A stretch of 64,000 nt of DNA, from contig NZ_WSUT01000005.1 of assembly GCF_009789535.1 (NCBI RefSeq), forward strand, positions 3,289,609 through 3,353,608, read 5' to 3'. Under the pieces are notes generated by a model that saw only the letters and a program-made list of their open reading frames with translations, ran no database searches and was not told the origin of the DNA. Position numbers and translations under genes: made by a program. The DNA is from Sphingomonas carotinifaciens (GTDB taxonomy: Bacteria > Pseudomonadota > Alphaproteobacteria > Sphingomonadales > Sphingomonadaceae). Position 1 is the stretch's first letter. Each line of letters begins with the position of its first letter. Shown here one piece after another: positions 1-14,651 of this stretch.

Positions 1-2840
<2,840 letters not shown>

Positions 2841-2850
2841 GCCTGCTTCT

Positions 2851-2951
2851 CCCCTCCCGCATGCGGGAGGGGTCGGGGGAGGGCCTGATAAGGCGCGACC
2901 CTCCCCGACACTGACACGCCCTCCCCTAACCCCTCCCGCACGCGGGAGGGG
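2851..2951. repeat. Nested palindromic element in the rpoB-rpoC spacer
   Basis: Two almost identical 22-bp palindromes lie at 2851-2872 (perfect) and 2930-2951 (one mismatch at the centre), each of the form CCCCTCCCGC / GCGGGAGGGG. Between them are inverted GTCGGGGGAGGG and CCCTCCCCGAC segments, so the transcript can fold either as two small hairpins or as one long one. The last few bases lead into the rpoC start region (GGAG at about 2956). It resembles the other CCCCTCCC/GGGAGGGG spacers of this window, but lies inside an essential operon. There is no T tract, so full termination is not expected. Confidence 0.75.
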
Positions 2952-2965
2952 AACTGGAGCGAAAC

Positions 2966-7243
<4,278 letters not shown>

Positions 7244-7263
7244 CCGGTCGCTTCATGACCTGA

Positions 7264-7303
7264 AAAGGGGCCGCCGTCCGGGCAACCGGGCGGCGGCCTT
7301 TTT
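7264..7303 (+). terminator. Rho-independent terminator of the rpoBC operon
   Basis: A very GC-rich stem beginning GGCCGCCG and ending CGGCGGCC, with a small loop around GCAA, is followed at once by TTTTT and preceded by AAAA. It begins about 20 bp after the rpoC stop codon. This is the clearest intrinsic terminator in the window and can work in both directions because of the flanking A and T runs. Confidence 0.92.
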
Positions 7304-7428
7304 GTTGGGATGAACATGCCCGACAGCCGCCATTCACCCGCCCCCGCCTAGAGCGGCAGATGGAACAGCCGGCCGTTTTGGCGGGTTGCTCCATCAACGG
7401 ATCCCTGTTGGGTCCAGGGAGTAACACG

Positions 7429-7839
7429 ATGCACAAGCTGTTGCAGATGGTCGCCGCCTTCGGCCTCGTGGTCAGCGGGACCGCTCTATCCCTCCAGCCG
7501 TCCGAGGTGCAGGCGCAGAGCTGGCGCGGTGACCGCAACGAGGGCCGCTGGCAGGGCGATCGCGACCGCCGCGATTACCGGCGTGACGATCGGCGTGCAC
7601 GGTACGACCGTCGTGACTGGCGCGGCCGTGACGATCGTTGGGACCGGCGTGGCCGCGACAATCGCTGGGATCGCCGCGACGGCCCCCGCCGCGACACCAC
7701 CGCCCAGGCGATCCGTCGCGCCGAGCGCCAGCCCGGCTATGTCGATCCCCGTTCGCAGGGCGACAATACGAACTATTATGGCCGGGGCTATCGCCCCTGC
7801 ACCTACGAGATTCGGAACGGCCGGCGGGTTTGCCGCTGA
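7429..7839 (+). CDS. Secreted Arg/Asp-rich hypothetical protein
   Basis: 136-aa protein of unknown function. The start at ATG 7429 has GGGAG 8 bp upstream; the reading frame extends further upstream (ATG at 7360) but that extension lacks a ribosome site and would bury the signal peptide. Residues 1 to about 30 form a typical Sec signal ending AQA-QS. The middle (about 32-90) is an extreme low-complexity run of Arg, Asp, Trp, Tyr and Gly with repeated RRDWRGRD / RWDRRG-type units. The C-terminus is Tyr/Gly/Arg rich with two Cys residues (CTYEIRNGRRVCR). The charge pattern recalls small periplasmic RcnB-like proteins, but I cannot assign it to that family. It is monocistronic: terminators lie on both sides. 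Confidence 0.75.
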   Translation: MHKLLQMVAAFGLVVSGTALSLQPSEVQAQSWRGDRNEGRWQGDRDRRDYRRDDRRARYDRRDWRGRDDRWDRRGRDNRWDRRDGPRRDTTAQAIRRAERQPGYVDPRSQGDNTNYYGRGYRPCTYEIRNGRRVCR

Positions 7840-7854
7840 TCCGATCCGACCTTC

Positions 7855-7890
7855 CCGCCGGCGCCCTTGCGTCGGCGGAGAGTTTCTTTG
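7855..7890 (+). terminator. Terminator-like hairpin after the Arg/Asp-rich gene
   Basis: CCGCCGGCG at 7855-7863 pairs with CGTCGGCGG at 7870-7878 (one G-T pair) around a 6-nt loop, and is followed by an imperfect T-rich stretch (AGAGTTTCTTTG). It begins 15 bp after the stop codon. Confidence 0.65.
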
Positions 7891-8020
7891 AAACCCGGTA
7901 TGTTATCGCCTCGGAATGACACAAAACTGATGCCGTTCGTCGCCAATTCCCGACCGTACCTAATATGCATGATGGCCAAACGCGCGCCCATGCGACACAG
8001 CCGGCGCGGGAGTTGAGGCA

Positions 8021-8194
8021 ATGACGACAGACAAGGACTATTTCTACCAACGCGCCGAGGCCGAGCTGCAACTGGCGCAGCGTGCGACGCACCCCGCCGC
8101 GGTGCGCGCCCATTACATCATCGCCAATCATTATCTCGACCGCGTGTACAGCCAGTCGGTGATGAGCAGCCCGATGCTGCCCCGATCGGCCTGA
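8021..8194 (+). CDS. Small conserved-looking protein, 57 aa
   Basis: Short open frame with ATG at 8021 and GGAG / GAGG ribosome site just upstream (8009-8017). The product starts MTTDKDYFYQRAEAELQLAQ and continues with an amphipathic helix containing AAVRAHYIIANHYLDRVY, ending before TGA at 8192. It has no signal peptide or membrane segment, and looks like a small soluble all-helical protein. I believe I have seen similar short proteins in sphingomonad genomes, but their role is not known to me. The codon use (G/C at third positions) fits a real gene. It is followed directly by the palindromic repeat array. Confidence 0.7.
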   Translation: MTTDKDYFYQRAEAELQLAQRATHPAAVRAHYIIANHYLDRVYSQSVMSSPMLPRSA

Positions 8195-8222
8195 ACCCAT
8201 ACGCGTCCGACCGGGAGTCGAA

Positions 8223-9010
8223 TGACACCGGGTTGATCCACCCCTTTCCCTATTCGTGTTGGCTAGCGGCGAGGCCGCGTATCAAGAGACACATTGCCGC
8301 ATGCGGCAATGTCTCGATACGCGCTCAGGGTACGCTCCTGCGGAGCTACTCGATCTCTACTCGACACGAACGGATCAGGTGACGTTATCCTGCTCCGGCG
8401 TCGCACGACATCGGGTTGATCCCCCTCGTCCCGTTCGTCTCGAGTAGCCGTCGAGCAGCGGCGCAGCCGCGTATCGAGACGGCGTATCGAGAGACACGTC
8501 GCCGCATGTGGCACTGTCTCGATACGAGCTCTCGATACGCTCCTGCGGAGCTACTCGATCTCTACTCGACACGAACGGACCAGGGTGACGTCATCCTGCT
8601 CCAGCGCTGGACGACATCAGGTTGATCCCCCTCCCCGTTCGTCTCGAGTAGCCGTCGAGCAGCGGCGCAGCCGCGTATCGAGACGGCGTATCGAGAGACA
8701 CGCGCCTCATGCGCCACGGTCCTGATACGCTCCCGGTACGCTCCTGCGGAGCTACTCGATCCCTACTCGACACGAACGGATCAAGGGGGTGTCATCCTGC
8801 TTCGGCGTTGGATGACATCGGGTTGATCCCCCCCCCCCCGTTCGTCTTGAGTAGCCGTCGAGTAGCGGCGCAGCCGCGTATCAAGACGGCGTATCGAGAG
8901 ACACGTCGCCGCATGTGGCACTGTCTTGATACGCGCTCTCGCTACGCTCCTGCGGAGCCACTCGATCTCTACTCGACACGAACGGACCACGGGGATGTCA
9001 TTCTGCGCTG
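8223..9010. repeat. Tandem array of four long imperfect palindromes (about 183-206 bp each)
   Basis: This 828-bp gene-free stretch (8195-9022) is filled by four degenerate copies of one unit, marked by GGTTGATCC at about 8230, 8413, 8620 and 8821. Each unit is itself a large inverted repeat: the left arm starts CCGTTCGTCTCGAGTAG and the right arm ends CTACTCGACACGAACGGA, its near reverse complement; inside, GTATCGAGAC / GTCTCGATAC and GCGCAGCCGCGTATCGAG-type segments repeat. The centre of the first copy (8290-8311) is a perfect 22-bp palindrome. Copy 4 contains a run of 12 C (8828-8839). Several open frames of 60-100 codons cross the array, but they have repeat-derived sequence and no ribosome sites. 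The array separates the 57-aa gene from the convergent phosphoesterase gene. Confidence 0.85.
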
Positions 9011-9022
9011 ATGCACGCTGCT

Positions 9023-9802
9023 CTAGACGGCGGCCGGACGGCTATCCTCGCTGATCGGCTGCTTCGGTTGGGTATCCAGCGTCCGCGACAGCGTCTCGAA
9101 CCGGCTGCCATCCACCCGTATCTCGTTGAACGCCGGTGGCGAGTGTCGCACCCGCTTCGACAGCGTGCCTGCGCCGATCATCCGGATCGTCCACCCGTTG
9201 CGGTCGATCGGCACGTCGAAGGGATCATGGACATGGCCGGTCAGGACGGCATGGGCCCCCGCCGCCGCCAGTGCGGTCAGCGCGGCATCGCCGTGGCGTG
9301 TCTTTGCAGTGCCCTTGGTTCCCCCTTCGATCAGCGGGTGATGCGCCGCCACGAAAATCAGGTTGCCCCTTGGCGCCTGTTCGATCAGCGTCAGCGCGCG
9401 TGACAGCGATCCGGGGCTCACCCGCCCCTTGGACCAGTTCCACCGCCACTGCGCCCGCGCCGTCGTCTTCAGCGGTACCACGGTGATGCCGGGCAAGTCC
9501 AGCGGCTGCTCGATCATCTTCTCCACCGCGGCATAGCGCTGATAGGGCGAAAACAGCCGCCGGAACGGGTCCCAGTAATAGGGGATGTCGTGATTGCCGA
9601 CCTCCAGCGTCACCGGCACGCCCAACGACCGCAGCCAGGCACCACCCGCCGCGAACTCGCTCTTGGTCGCCCGCATCGTCAGGTCGCCGGTCATGATGAC
9701 CGCATCGGGCTTTTCCGTCGCGACCAGGTCGGAAAACCAGGCGATCGCCTCCGGGTCCTCCGCGCCGAAATGGACGTCGCTGACGTGGAACAGCCGCTTC
9801 AT
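9023..9802 (-). CDS. Metallophosphoesterase (calcineurin-like, cAMP phosphodiesterase type)
   Basis: 259-aa soluble enzyme of the calcineurin-like phosphoesterase superfamily, which hydrolyses phosphomono- or diesters at a two-metal centre. The five metal-binding motifs occur in order: DVHFG (residues about 8-12), GDLT, GNHD, HHP and GHVH. This pattern and length resemble class III cyclic-nucleotide phosphodiesterases (CpdA/Icc type), but the substrate cannot be read from sequence. I chose ATG 9802 (MKRLFHVSDVHFG) because family members begin just before the first motif; ATG 9811 adds three residues. It diverges from the TonB-dependent receptor gene and converges on the repeat array. Confidence 0.88.
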   Translation of the reverse strand: MKRLFHVSDVHFGAEDPEAIAWFSDLVATEKPDAVIMTGDLTMRATKSEFAAGGAWLRSLGVPVTLEVGNHDIPYYWDPFRRLFSPYQRYAAVEKMIEQPLDLPGITVVPLKTTARAQWRWNWSKGRVSPGSLSRALTLIEQAPRGNLIFVAAHHPLIEGGTKGTAKTRHGDAALTALAAAGAHAVLTGHVHDPFDVPIDRNGWTIRMIGAGTLSKRVRHSPPAFNEIRVDGSRFETLSRTLDTQPKQPISEDSRPAAV

Positions 9803-9877
9803 GCCCGGCATCCAGCGGTCGGGGCGGCGCGTCGATTGATAACATAGGCCATAAGGGCGGGCATTCTCCTGTTATTT

Positions 9878-9918
9878 CCGCAACGACCGGTCCGCGTGCA
9901 CGTTCCCGGTCGTTGCGG
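9878..9918. promoter_or_regulatory. Perfect 13-bp inverted repeat in the receptor gene leader
   Basis: CCGCAACGACCGG at 9878-9890 and CCGGTCGTTGCGG at 9906-9918 are exact reverse complements separated by 15 bp. The element ends 29 bp before the receptor start, in the divergent region between the phosphoesterase and the receptor. It could be an operator or a leader-RNA hairpin; no T run follows, so it is not a plain terminator. Confidence 0.6.
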
Positions 9919-9947
9919 CTCGGCACGCTTCCCTGCATGGACGCGCG

Positions 9948-12041
9948 ATGCATTCCTACCCCGCCAAGCCGCTGTCGATCCTCACCCCCCTGTTGCTTGG
10001 CGCCACCCCCGTCATCGCCCAGACGGCCCCCGCCCCTGCCCCTGCCGCCAGCGAAGCGCCGATCATCGTCACCGGGCGTGGGCTGGACGACGCCCCCGGC
10101 GACCGCGCCTTCGACGTGGTGACGATCGACCGCGACCGCATCCTGCAAAGCGGCAGCAACCGTCTGGAAAGCATGCTGGCCGACGTCGCCGGCCTGCAAC
10201 AGTTCCGCCGCTCCGACAGCCGCTCGGCCAATCCGACCAGCCAGGGCATCACCCTGCGTGGATTGGGCGGCAACGCCGCCAGCCGCACGCTCCTCCTGCT
10301 CGATGGCGTGCCGCAGACCGATCCGTTCGGCGGCTGGGTCGCCTTCCCGGCTTATGCCACCGGTCGCCTCGGCCGGGTGCGCGTCACCCGCGGCGGCGGC
10401 TCGGGCTATCAGGGCCCCGGCGCGCTCGCCGGCACGATCGAGCTGGACAGCGCCACCCCCGACCAGCTCAGCCCGGTCGACCTCTACGCCGCCTATGGCA
10501 GCCGCGACTCGGTCGATGCGCAAGGGGCCGCCTCGCTCGTCCGTCCCGGCGGATTCGCGACGATCGCCGGCGCCTATACGCGCGGCGACGGCTTCATCCC
10601 GACGATCGCCGCGCAGCGTGGCCCGGTCGATCGCCCCGCCCCCTTCGAACAGGCCTCGGGCGCGATCCGCGGCGTTGCCAGCATCACACCCGATACCGAG
10701 GTGCAGATGAACGTCTCCGCCTTTACTGACCGGCGCGAGCGCGGCATCGCCTTCACCGCCAACCAGTCGGAGGGCGCCGACGCCAGCATCCGCCTCGTCG
10801 GGCGCGGACGTTGGGGCTGGTCGGCGCTCGCCTATCTTCAGACGCGCGCCTTCGCCTCCAGCTTCGCCGCCATCAACGCCGCCCGCACCACCGCCACGCA
10901 GACGCTGGACCAGTATAACACCCCCGCCACCGGCCTCGGCGCCCGGCTGGAGGTCGCGCCCCCGATCGGCGAGCAGGTCGCCCTGCGCCTCGGCGCCGAT
11001 ATCCGCGACGTATCGGGCAAGACGCAGGAACTCTACACCTTCGTCGCCGGGCTCCCGACCCGCCGGCGCGAGGCGGGGGGCGCCTCGCGCACCGCCGGCC
11101 TGTTCGCCGATGGCAGCGTGGAGGCCGGCGCGTTGACCCTCACCGCCGGCGGCCGGGTCGATGGGTGGCAGATCAGGGGCGGCATGCTGGCCGAGCGCAC
11201 GCTGGCCACCTCCGTGGTGCTGACCGATGCGCGCTTCGCCGATCGCTCGGGTACCGAATGGACCGGCCGCGCCGGCCTCGCCTTCCGCCCCGCCGACCCC
11301 GTCACCCTGCGGGTCGCCGGCTATCGCGGCTGGCGCCTGCCGACGCTCAACGAACTCTATCGTCCTTTTCGGGTCGGTGCCGACGCCACCGCGGCGAACC
11401 CCGACCTGAACCCCGAACATCTGACCGGGGTGGAGGGCGGGATCGACCTGACTCCGCTGCCCGGTGTCCGCGTCTCCGCCACCTATTTCTACAACCGGCT
11501 GACCGACGCCATCGCCAACGTTACCGCGGGCACCGGACCCGGTACCTTCCCCGGCGTCGGCTTCGTCGCCGCCGGCGGTACCTACCGGGTCCGCCGCAAC
11601 CTCGATGCGGTCCGCGCCCACGGCTTCGAGCTGGACGGCCGCTGGACGCGCGGCCCTCTGCTCGCCCGCGCAAGCTGGTCCCACACCAATGCCCGTGTCG
11701 AGGGATCCGGCCCCGCCGCCGCGCTCGACGATCTGCGCCCGGCGCAGACGCCGCGCGATCAGGTCTCGGGCACGCTCGGCTATACGCAGGGGCGTGCCGC
11801 GCTGACCGCCACCGTCCGCCACGTCGCCCGCCAGTTCGATGACGACCAGAACAGCCGCACATTGGCCGCCGCAACCACGGTCGATGCCTTTGCCTCGCTT
11901 CCCCTCACCCCCACCCTCGCGGTCGAGGCCCGGGCCGAGAATATCGGCGACGAGACGGTGGAAACCGGTTTTTCCGGCGCCGGCATCGTCGAGCGCGCCG
12001 TCCCCCGCACGCTGTGGATCGGCCTGCGCTACCGCCTGTAG
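9948..12041 (+). CDS. TonB-dependent outer-membrane receptor
   Basis: 697-aa outer-membrane gated channel that imports a scarce ligand (metal chelate, vitamin or sugar) with energy from TonB-ExbBD. A Sec signal ends near residue 25 (VIAQ-TAP). A TonB-box-like segment (EAPIIVTGRG) follows at about 34-45, then the plug domain (about 45-165) with LESMLADVAGL, GITLRGLGGNAASRTLLLLD and the GSGYQGPGALAGTIEL end. The rest is a 22-strand beta-barrel pattern ending in WIGLRYRL, whose final aromatic/hydrophobic residues suit BAM recognition. The ligand is not evident: no neighbouring ABC transporter or siderophore gene. The leader contains a strong inverted repeat. Start ATG 9948 gives a compact signal peptide. 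Confidence 0.92.
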   Translation: MHSYPAKPLSILTPLLLGATPVIAQTAPAPAPAASEAPIIVTGRGLDDAPGDRAFDVVTIDRDRILQSGSNRLESMLADVAGLQQFRRSDSRSANPTSQGITLRGLGGNAASRTLLLLDGVPQTDPFGGWVAFPAYATGRLGRVRVTRGGGSGYQGPGALAGTIELDSATPDQLSPVDLYAAYGSRDSVDAQGAASLVRPGGFATIAGAYTRGDGFIPTIAAQRGPVDRPAPFEQASGAIRGVASITPDTEVQMNVSAFTDRRERGIAFTANQSEGADASIRLVGRGRWGWSALAYLQTRAFASSFAAINAARTTATQTLDQYNTPATGLGARLEVAPPIGEQVALRLGADIRDVSGKTQELYTFVAGLPTRRREAGGASRTAGLFADGSVEAGALTLTAGGRVDGWQIRGGMLAERTLATSVVLTDARFADRSGTEWTGRAGLAFRPADPVTLRVAGYRGWRLPTLNELYRPFRVGADATAANPDLNPEHLTGVEGGIDLTPLPGVRVSATYFYNRLTDAIANVTAGTGPGTFPGVGFVAAGGTYRVRRNLDAVRAHGFELDGRWTRGPLLARASWSHTNARVEGSGPAAALDDLRPAQTPRDQVSGTLGYTQGRAALTATVRHVARQFDDDQNSRTLAAATTVDAFASLPLTPTLAVEARAENIGDETVETGFSGAGIVERAVPRTLWIGLRYRL

Positions 12042-12079
12042 CGGGGGGGAAGCCCGCTTGTTTTGCGGTGCCGGCCCGC

Positions 12080-12526
12080 TCAGCCCCGCCGTACCAGCGC
12101 GGTCCGCAGGCATCGGCAGACGATCTGGTCACGCTGGTTCAGCGCCTCGTGCCGGAACGTCACCAGCCCCGCCTCGGGCCGCGAGCGGCTGTCGCGCAGC
12201 GCCACCACCTCGGTCGTCGCGCGCAGCGTGTCGCCCAGGAACACCGGGTGGGGCATCACCAGCTCGTCATAGCCCAGATTGGCGACCAGCGTCCCCAGCG
12301 TCGTCTCCCCCACCGACAGCCCGACCATCAGGGCAAAGGTGAAGGTGCCGTTGACCAGGATCTGCCCGAACTCGCTCGCCCGCGCCGCCTCGACATCCAG
12401 GTGCAGCGGCTGCGGATTGTGCGTCATGGTGGAAAACAGCAGGTTGTCCGTCTCGGTCACCGTCCGGCGGATCGGATGCTCGATCCGGTCGCCGATCGTC
12501 CACCCCTCGAATGTGCGCCCGCTCAT
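12080..12526 (-). CDS. MaoC-family (R)-hydratase / dehydratase
   Basis: 148-aa hot-dog-fold protein. The hydratase-2 signature appears as [18 protein letters not shown] (about 27-44), with the Asn-Pro-x-x-x-His-x-Asp catalytic Asp/His pair. [17 protein letters not shown] later in the chain is also typical. Such enzymes hydrate enoyl-CoA or dehydrate 3-hydroxyacyl-CoA. Its ATG overlaps the stop codon of the carboxylase alpha gene (ATGA), so it is translated from the same leucine-catabolic mRNA. It may take part in processing of branched acyl-CoA, but it is not the enoyl-CoA hydratase fold expected for methylglutaconyl-CoA hydratase, so its exact step is inferred. Confidence 0.88.
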   Translation of the reverse strand: MSGRTFEGWTIGDRIEHPIRRTVTETDNLLFSTMTHNPQPLHLDVEAARASEFGQILVNGTFTFALMVGLSVGETTLGTLVANLGYDELVMPHPVFLGDTLRATTEVVALRDSRSRPEAGLVTFRHEALNQRDQIVCRCLRTALVRRG

Positions 12527-14364
12527 GCCGCGTCCTTCTCGATCCGCGCCAGCAACCGCCCCTCGGCCACCTGCCCGCCCGTCACCGCGTCCAGTTCGGC
12601 AACCACCCCGTCAAACGGCGCGACCAACGCATGTTCCATCTTCATCGCCTCCAGCGTCACCAGCGGCTGGCCGCGCACCACCTGCGCCCCCTGCTCCACC
12701 GCCACCGCGATGATCCGCCCCGGCATCGGCGACAGGATCGCCCCGTCGGACGCGCCCCCCGCCGCGGCACCATCAACCCGCCACGGCGCCAGCGTCCAGC
12801 TCTGCCCGCCCTGCATCACATAGGGTGCCGCCGGCCGCTCTGCCGCCGCCCCCAGCGTCACCGTCACCGCCTGCCCGTCCAGCAGCACCCGCGCCTCGCA
12901 CCGCGCCCCGGCATTCAGCCGGAAGCCCGCCAGCGGCCCGGGCTGCACCATCGCCGTCGCCGCCGCCGCCAGCACGGCCGCATCGGGCTCAGCCGGCGGC
13001 AACAGCGCGTCGCCCTCACGCGCGATCAGGCCGGTATCCACCGTCCCCGACACGAACGCCGGATGCTCCAGCGCCCGCACCAGAAAGCCCGCATTGCTGC
13101 GCACCGGCCACACCGTCGCGCCGGCCAGCCTGTCGCGCAGGGCCACGCGTGCTTCCTCGCGCGTGTGCTCCCACGCGATCACCTTGGCGATCATCGGGTC
13201 GTAATAGGGCGTCACCGCGTCGCCCTGCCGCACGCCGGTATCGATGCGGATGCCGGCCCCGTCGCCCAGGTCGAACGCCTCCAGCCGTCCGATCGACGGC
13301 AGGAAGCCGCGCGCCGGGTCTTCGGCATAGAGCCGCGCCTCGATCGCGTGCCCCCGGATCGACAGCTCCGCCTGCGCGGCCGGCAGGCGCTCGCCCGCCG
13401 CGACACGCAACTGCCACTCGACCAGATCGACGCCAGTGATGGCCTCGGTCACCGGATGCTCGACCTGCAACCGGGTGTTCATCTCCATGAACCAGATGCG
13501 GTCGGCGCGCAGGCCCTCGCCCGCATCGGCGATGAATTCGATCGTGCCCGCGCCGACATAGTCGACCGCCTTCGCCGCCCGGACCGCCGCATCGCACACC
13601 GCCTCGCGCGTCGCCTCGTCCATTCCCGGCGCCGGCGCTTCCTCGATCACCTTCTGATGCCGCCGCTGCAACGAACAATCGCGCTCGAACAGATGCACGA
13701 CATTGCCGTGGCCGTCCCCGAACACCTGCACCTCGATATGGCGCGGCGACAGGATATATTTCTCGATCAGGACGCGATCGTCGCCAAACGACGCCGCCGC
13801 CTCGCGCCGGCACGAGGCGAGCGCCGCGGCGAAGTCGCCGGGCGCGTCCACCCGCCGCATCCCCTTGCCGCCGCCACCCGCAACCGCCTTGATCAGCACG
13901 GGATAGCCGATCGCATCGGCCTCCGCCGCCAACCGTGCCTCGCCCTGATCCTCGCCCAGATAGCCCGGCGTCACCGGCACCCCTGCCGCGATCATCCGCG
14001 CCTTCGCCGCATCCTTCAGCCCCATCGCGCGGATGCTGTCGGGGTTCGGGCCGACCCAGGTCAGCCCGGCATCGATCACGGCTTGCGCAAAGTCGGCATT
14101 CTCGCTGAGGAAGCCATAGCCGGGGTGGATCGCATCCGCCCCACTTGCCCGTGCCGCCTCCAAGATGCGGTCGCCGCGCAGATAGCTGTCCCGCGCCGCC
14201 GCCGGTCCGATCAGCACCGCCGTATCGGCCAAGGCGACATGCAGCGCGCTCGCGTCCGCCTCGGAATAGACGGCCACGGTACGTACACCCATCGCCCGCG
14301 CCGTGCGAATGACCCGACAGGCAATCTCGCCGCGATTGGCGATCAACAGGGTAGAGATCATCAT
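12523..14364 (-). CDS. mccA: Methylcrotonoyl-CoA carboxylase, biotin-containing alpha subunit
   Basis: 613-aa biotin carboxylase plus biotin carrier subunit; with the beta subunit it carboxylates 3-methylcrotonyl-CoA in leucine degradation. Domains in order: biotin carboxylase N-domain starting [22 protein letters not shown]-grasp with the glycine loop [12 protein letters not shown], the C-terminal lid ([15 protein letters not shown]), a linker, and the biotinyl domain with AMKM (biotin Lys about 575). Assignment to methylcrotonyl- rather than propionyl- or acetyl-CoA carboxylase rests on the isovaleryl-CoA dehydrogenase and beta-subunit neighbours. Two ATG codons (14364, 14361) are possible; the first overlaps the TGA of the barstar-like gene. 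The longer open frame reaching 14559 has no support. Confidence 0.93.
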   Translation of the reverse strand: MMISTLLIANRGEIACRVIRTARAMGVRTVAVYSEADASALHVALADTAVLIGPAAARDSYLRGDRILEAARASGADAIHPGYGFLSENADFAQAVIDAGLTWVGPNPDSIRAMGLKDAAKARMIAAGVPVTPGYLGEDQGEARLAAEADAIGYPVLIKAVAGGGGKGMRRVDAPGDFAAALASCRREAAASFGDDRVLIEKYILSPRHIEVQVFGDGHGNVVHLFERDCSLQRRHQKVIEEAPAPGMDEATREAVCDAAVRAAKAVDYVGAGTIEFIADAGEGLRADRIWFMEMNTRLQVEHPVTEAITGVDLVEWQLRVAAGERLPAAQAELSIRGHAIEARLYAEDPARGFLPSIGRLEAFDLGDGAGIRIDTGVRQGDAVTPYYDPMIAKVIAWEHTREEARVALRDRLAGATVWPVRSNAGFLVRALEHPAFVSGTVDTGLIAREGDALLPPAEPDAAVLAAAATAMVQPGPLAGFRLNAGARCEARVLLDGQAVTVTLGAAAERPAAPYVMQGGQSWTLAPWRVDGAAAGGASDGAILSPMPGRIIAVAVEQGAQVVRGQPLVTLEAMKMEHALVAPFDGVVAELDAVTGGQVAEGRLLARIEKDAA

Positions 14365-14645
14365 CAGGATTCCAGCACAAGCGTGATCGCGGTGCCGCCC
14401 CGCAGGGCGATGGCGTCCAGGATCACGGTCAGGATACGATCGAACCGCGCGCCGACCGTCAGGCGAGCAGCCGCGGCATGGCGCAGGCGAATGGCGATCG
14501 GCGGATCGACAACGGCAACCAGCAGGTCGAACAGCGCATCCAGGCTGCCGCCATACCATTCGACGCCGGACGCATCACGGATGCGGGCATGGAAGTCCGC
14601 CTCGTCCACGATGCTTTCACCGTCGATGCACAGATCCATCGCCAT
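14364..14645 (-). CDS. Barstar-family protein inside the carboxylase operon
   Basis: 93-aa protein resembling barstar, the small intracellular inhibitor of the ribonuclease barnase. Visible family features are an N-terminal strand (MDLCIDG), a helix with DEADFHARIRDASG, and the hallmark segment VEWYGGSLDALFDLL, matching the barstar pattern of Tyr-Gly-x-x-Leu-Asp-Ala-Leu-x-Asp. No ribonuclease gene is nearby. It starts 6 bp after the stop of the beta subunit and ends overlapping the alpha-subunit start, so it is co-translated with both. ATG 14639 is an alternative start. A standard role in the carboxylase is not known to me; it may be a protein-protein interaction module or an assembly factor (inference). 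Confidence 0.8.
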   Translation of the reverse strand: MAMDLCIDGESIVDEADFHARIRDASGVEWYGGSLDALFDLLVAVVDPPIAIRLRHAAAARLTVGARFDRILTVILDAIALRGGTAITLVLES

Positions 14646-14651
14646 CGCGCA

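Noticed and set aside
8223..9010. CRISPR array
   Set aside because: Units are 183-206 bp long, diverged and internally palindromic, with no short identical repeats alternating with unique spacers and no cas genes.
8256..9011. Several 60-100 codon open frames in the repeat array
   Set aside because: They are made of the repeat unit in different frames, lack ribosome sites and occur on both strands, as palindromes produce.
9812..9947. Cobalamin or other riboswitch in the receptor leader
   Set aside because: The divergent region is only 136 bp and shows a single simple inverted repeat, without the multi-helix conserved cores of known vitamin riboswitches.
9225..12113. 962-codon open frame on the minus strand across the phosphoesterase and TonB receptor region
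   Set aside because: Gly/Ala/Asp-rich shadow sequence; part overlaps the real phosphoesterase in another frame and the rest is antisense to the receptor.
14364..14645. Toxin-antitoxin (barnase-barstar) pair
   Set aside because: No barnase-like ribonuclease gene lies in or near the operon; the neighbours are carboxylase subunits.
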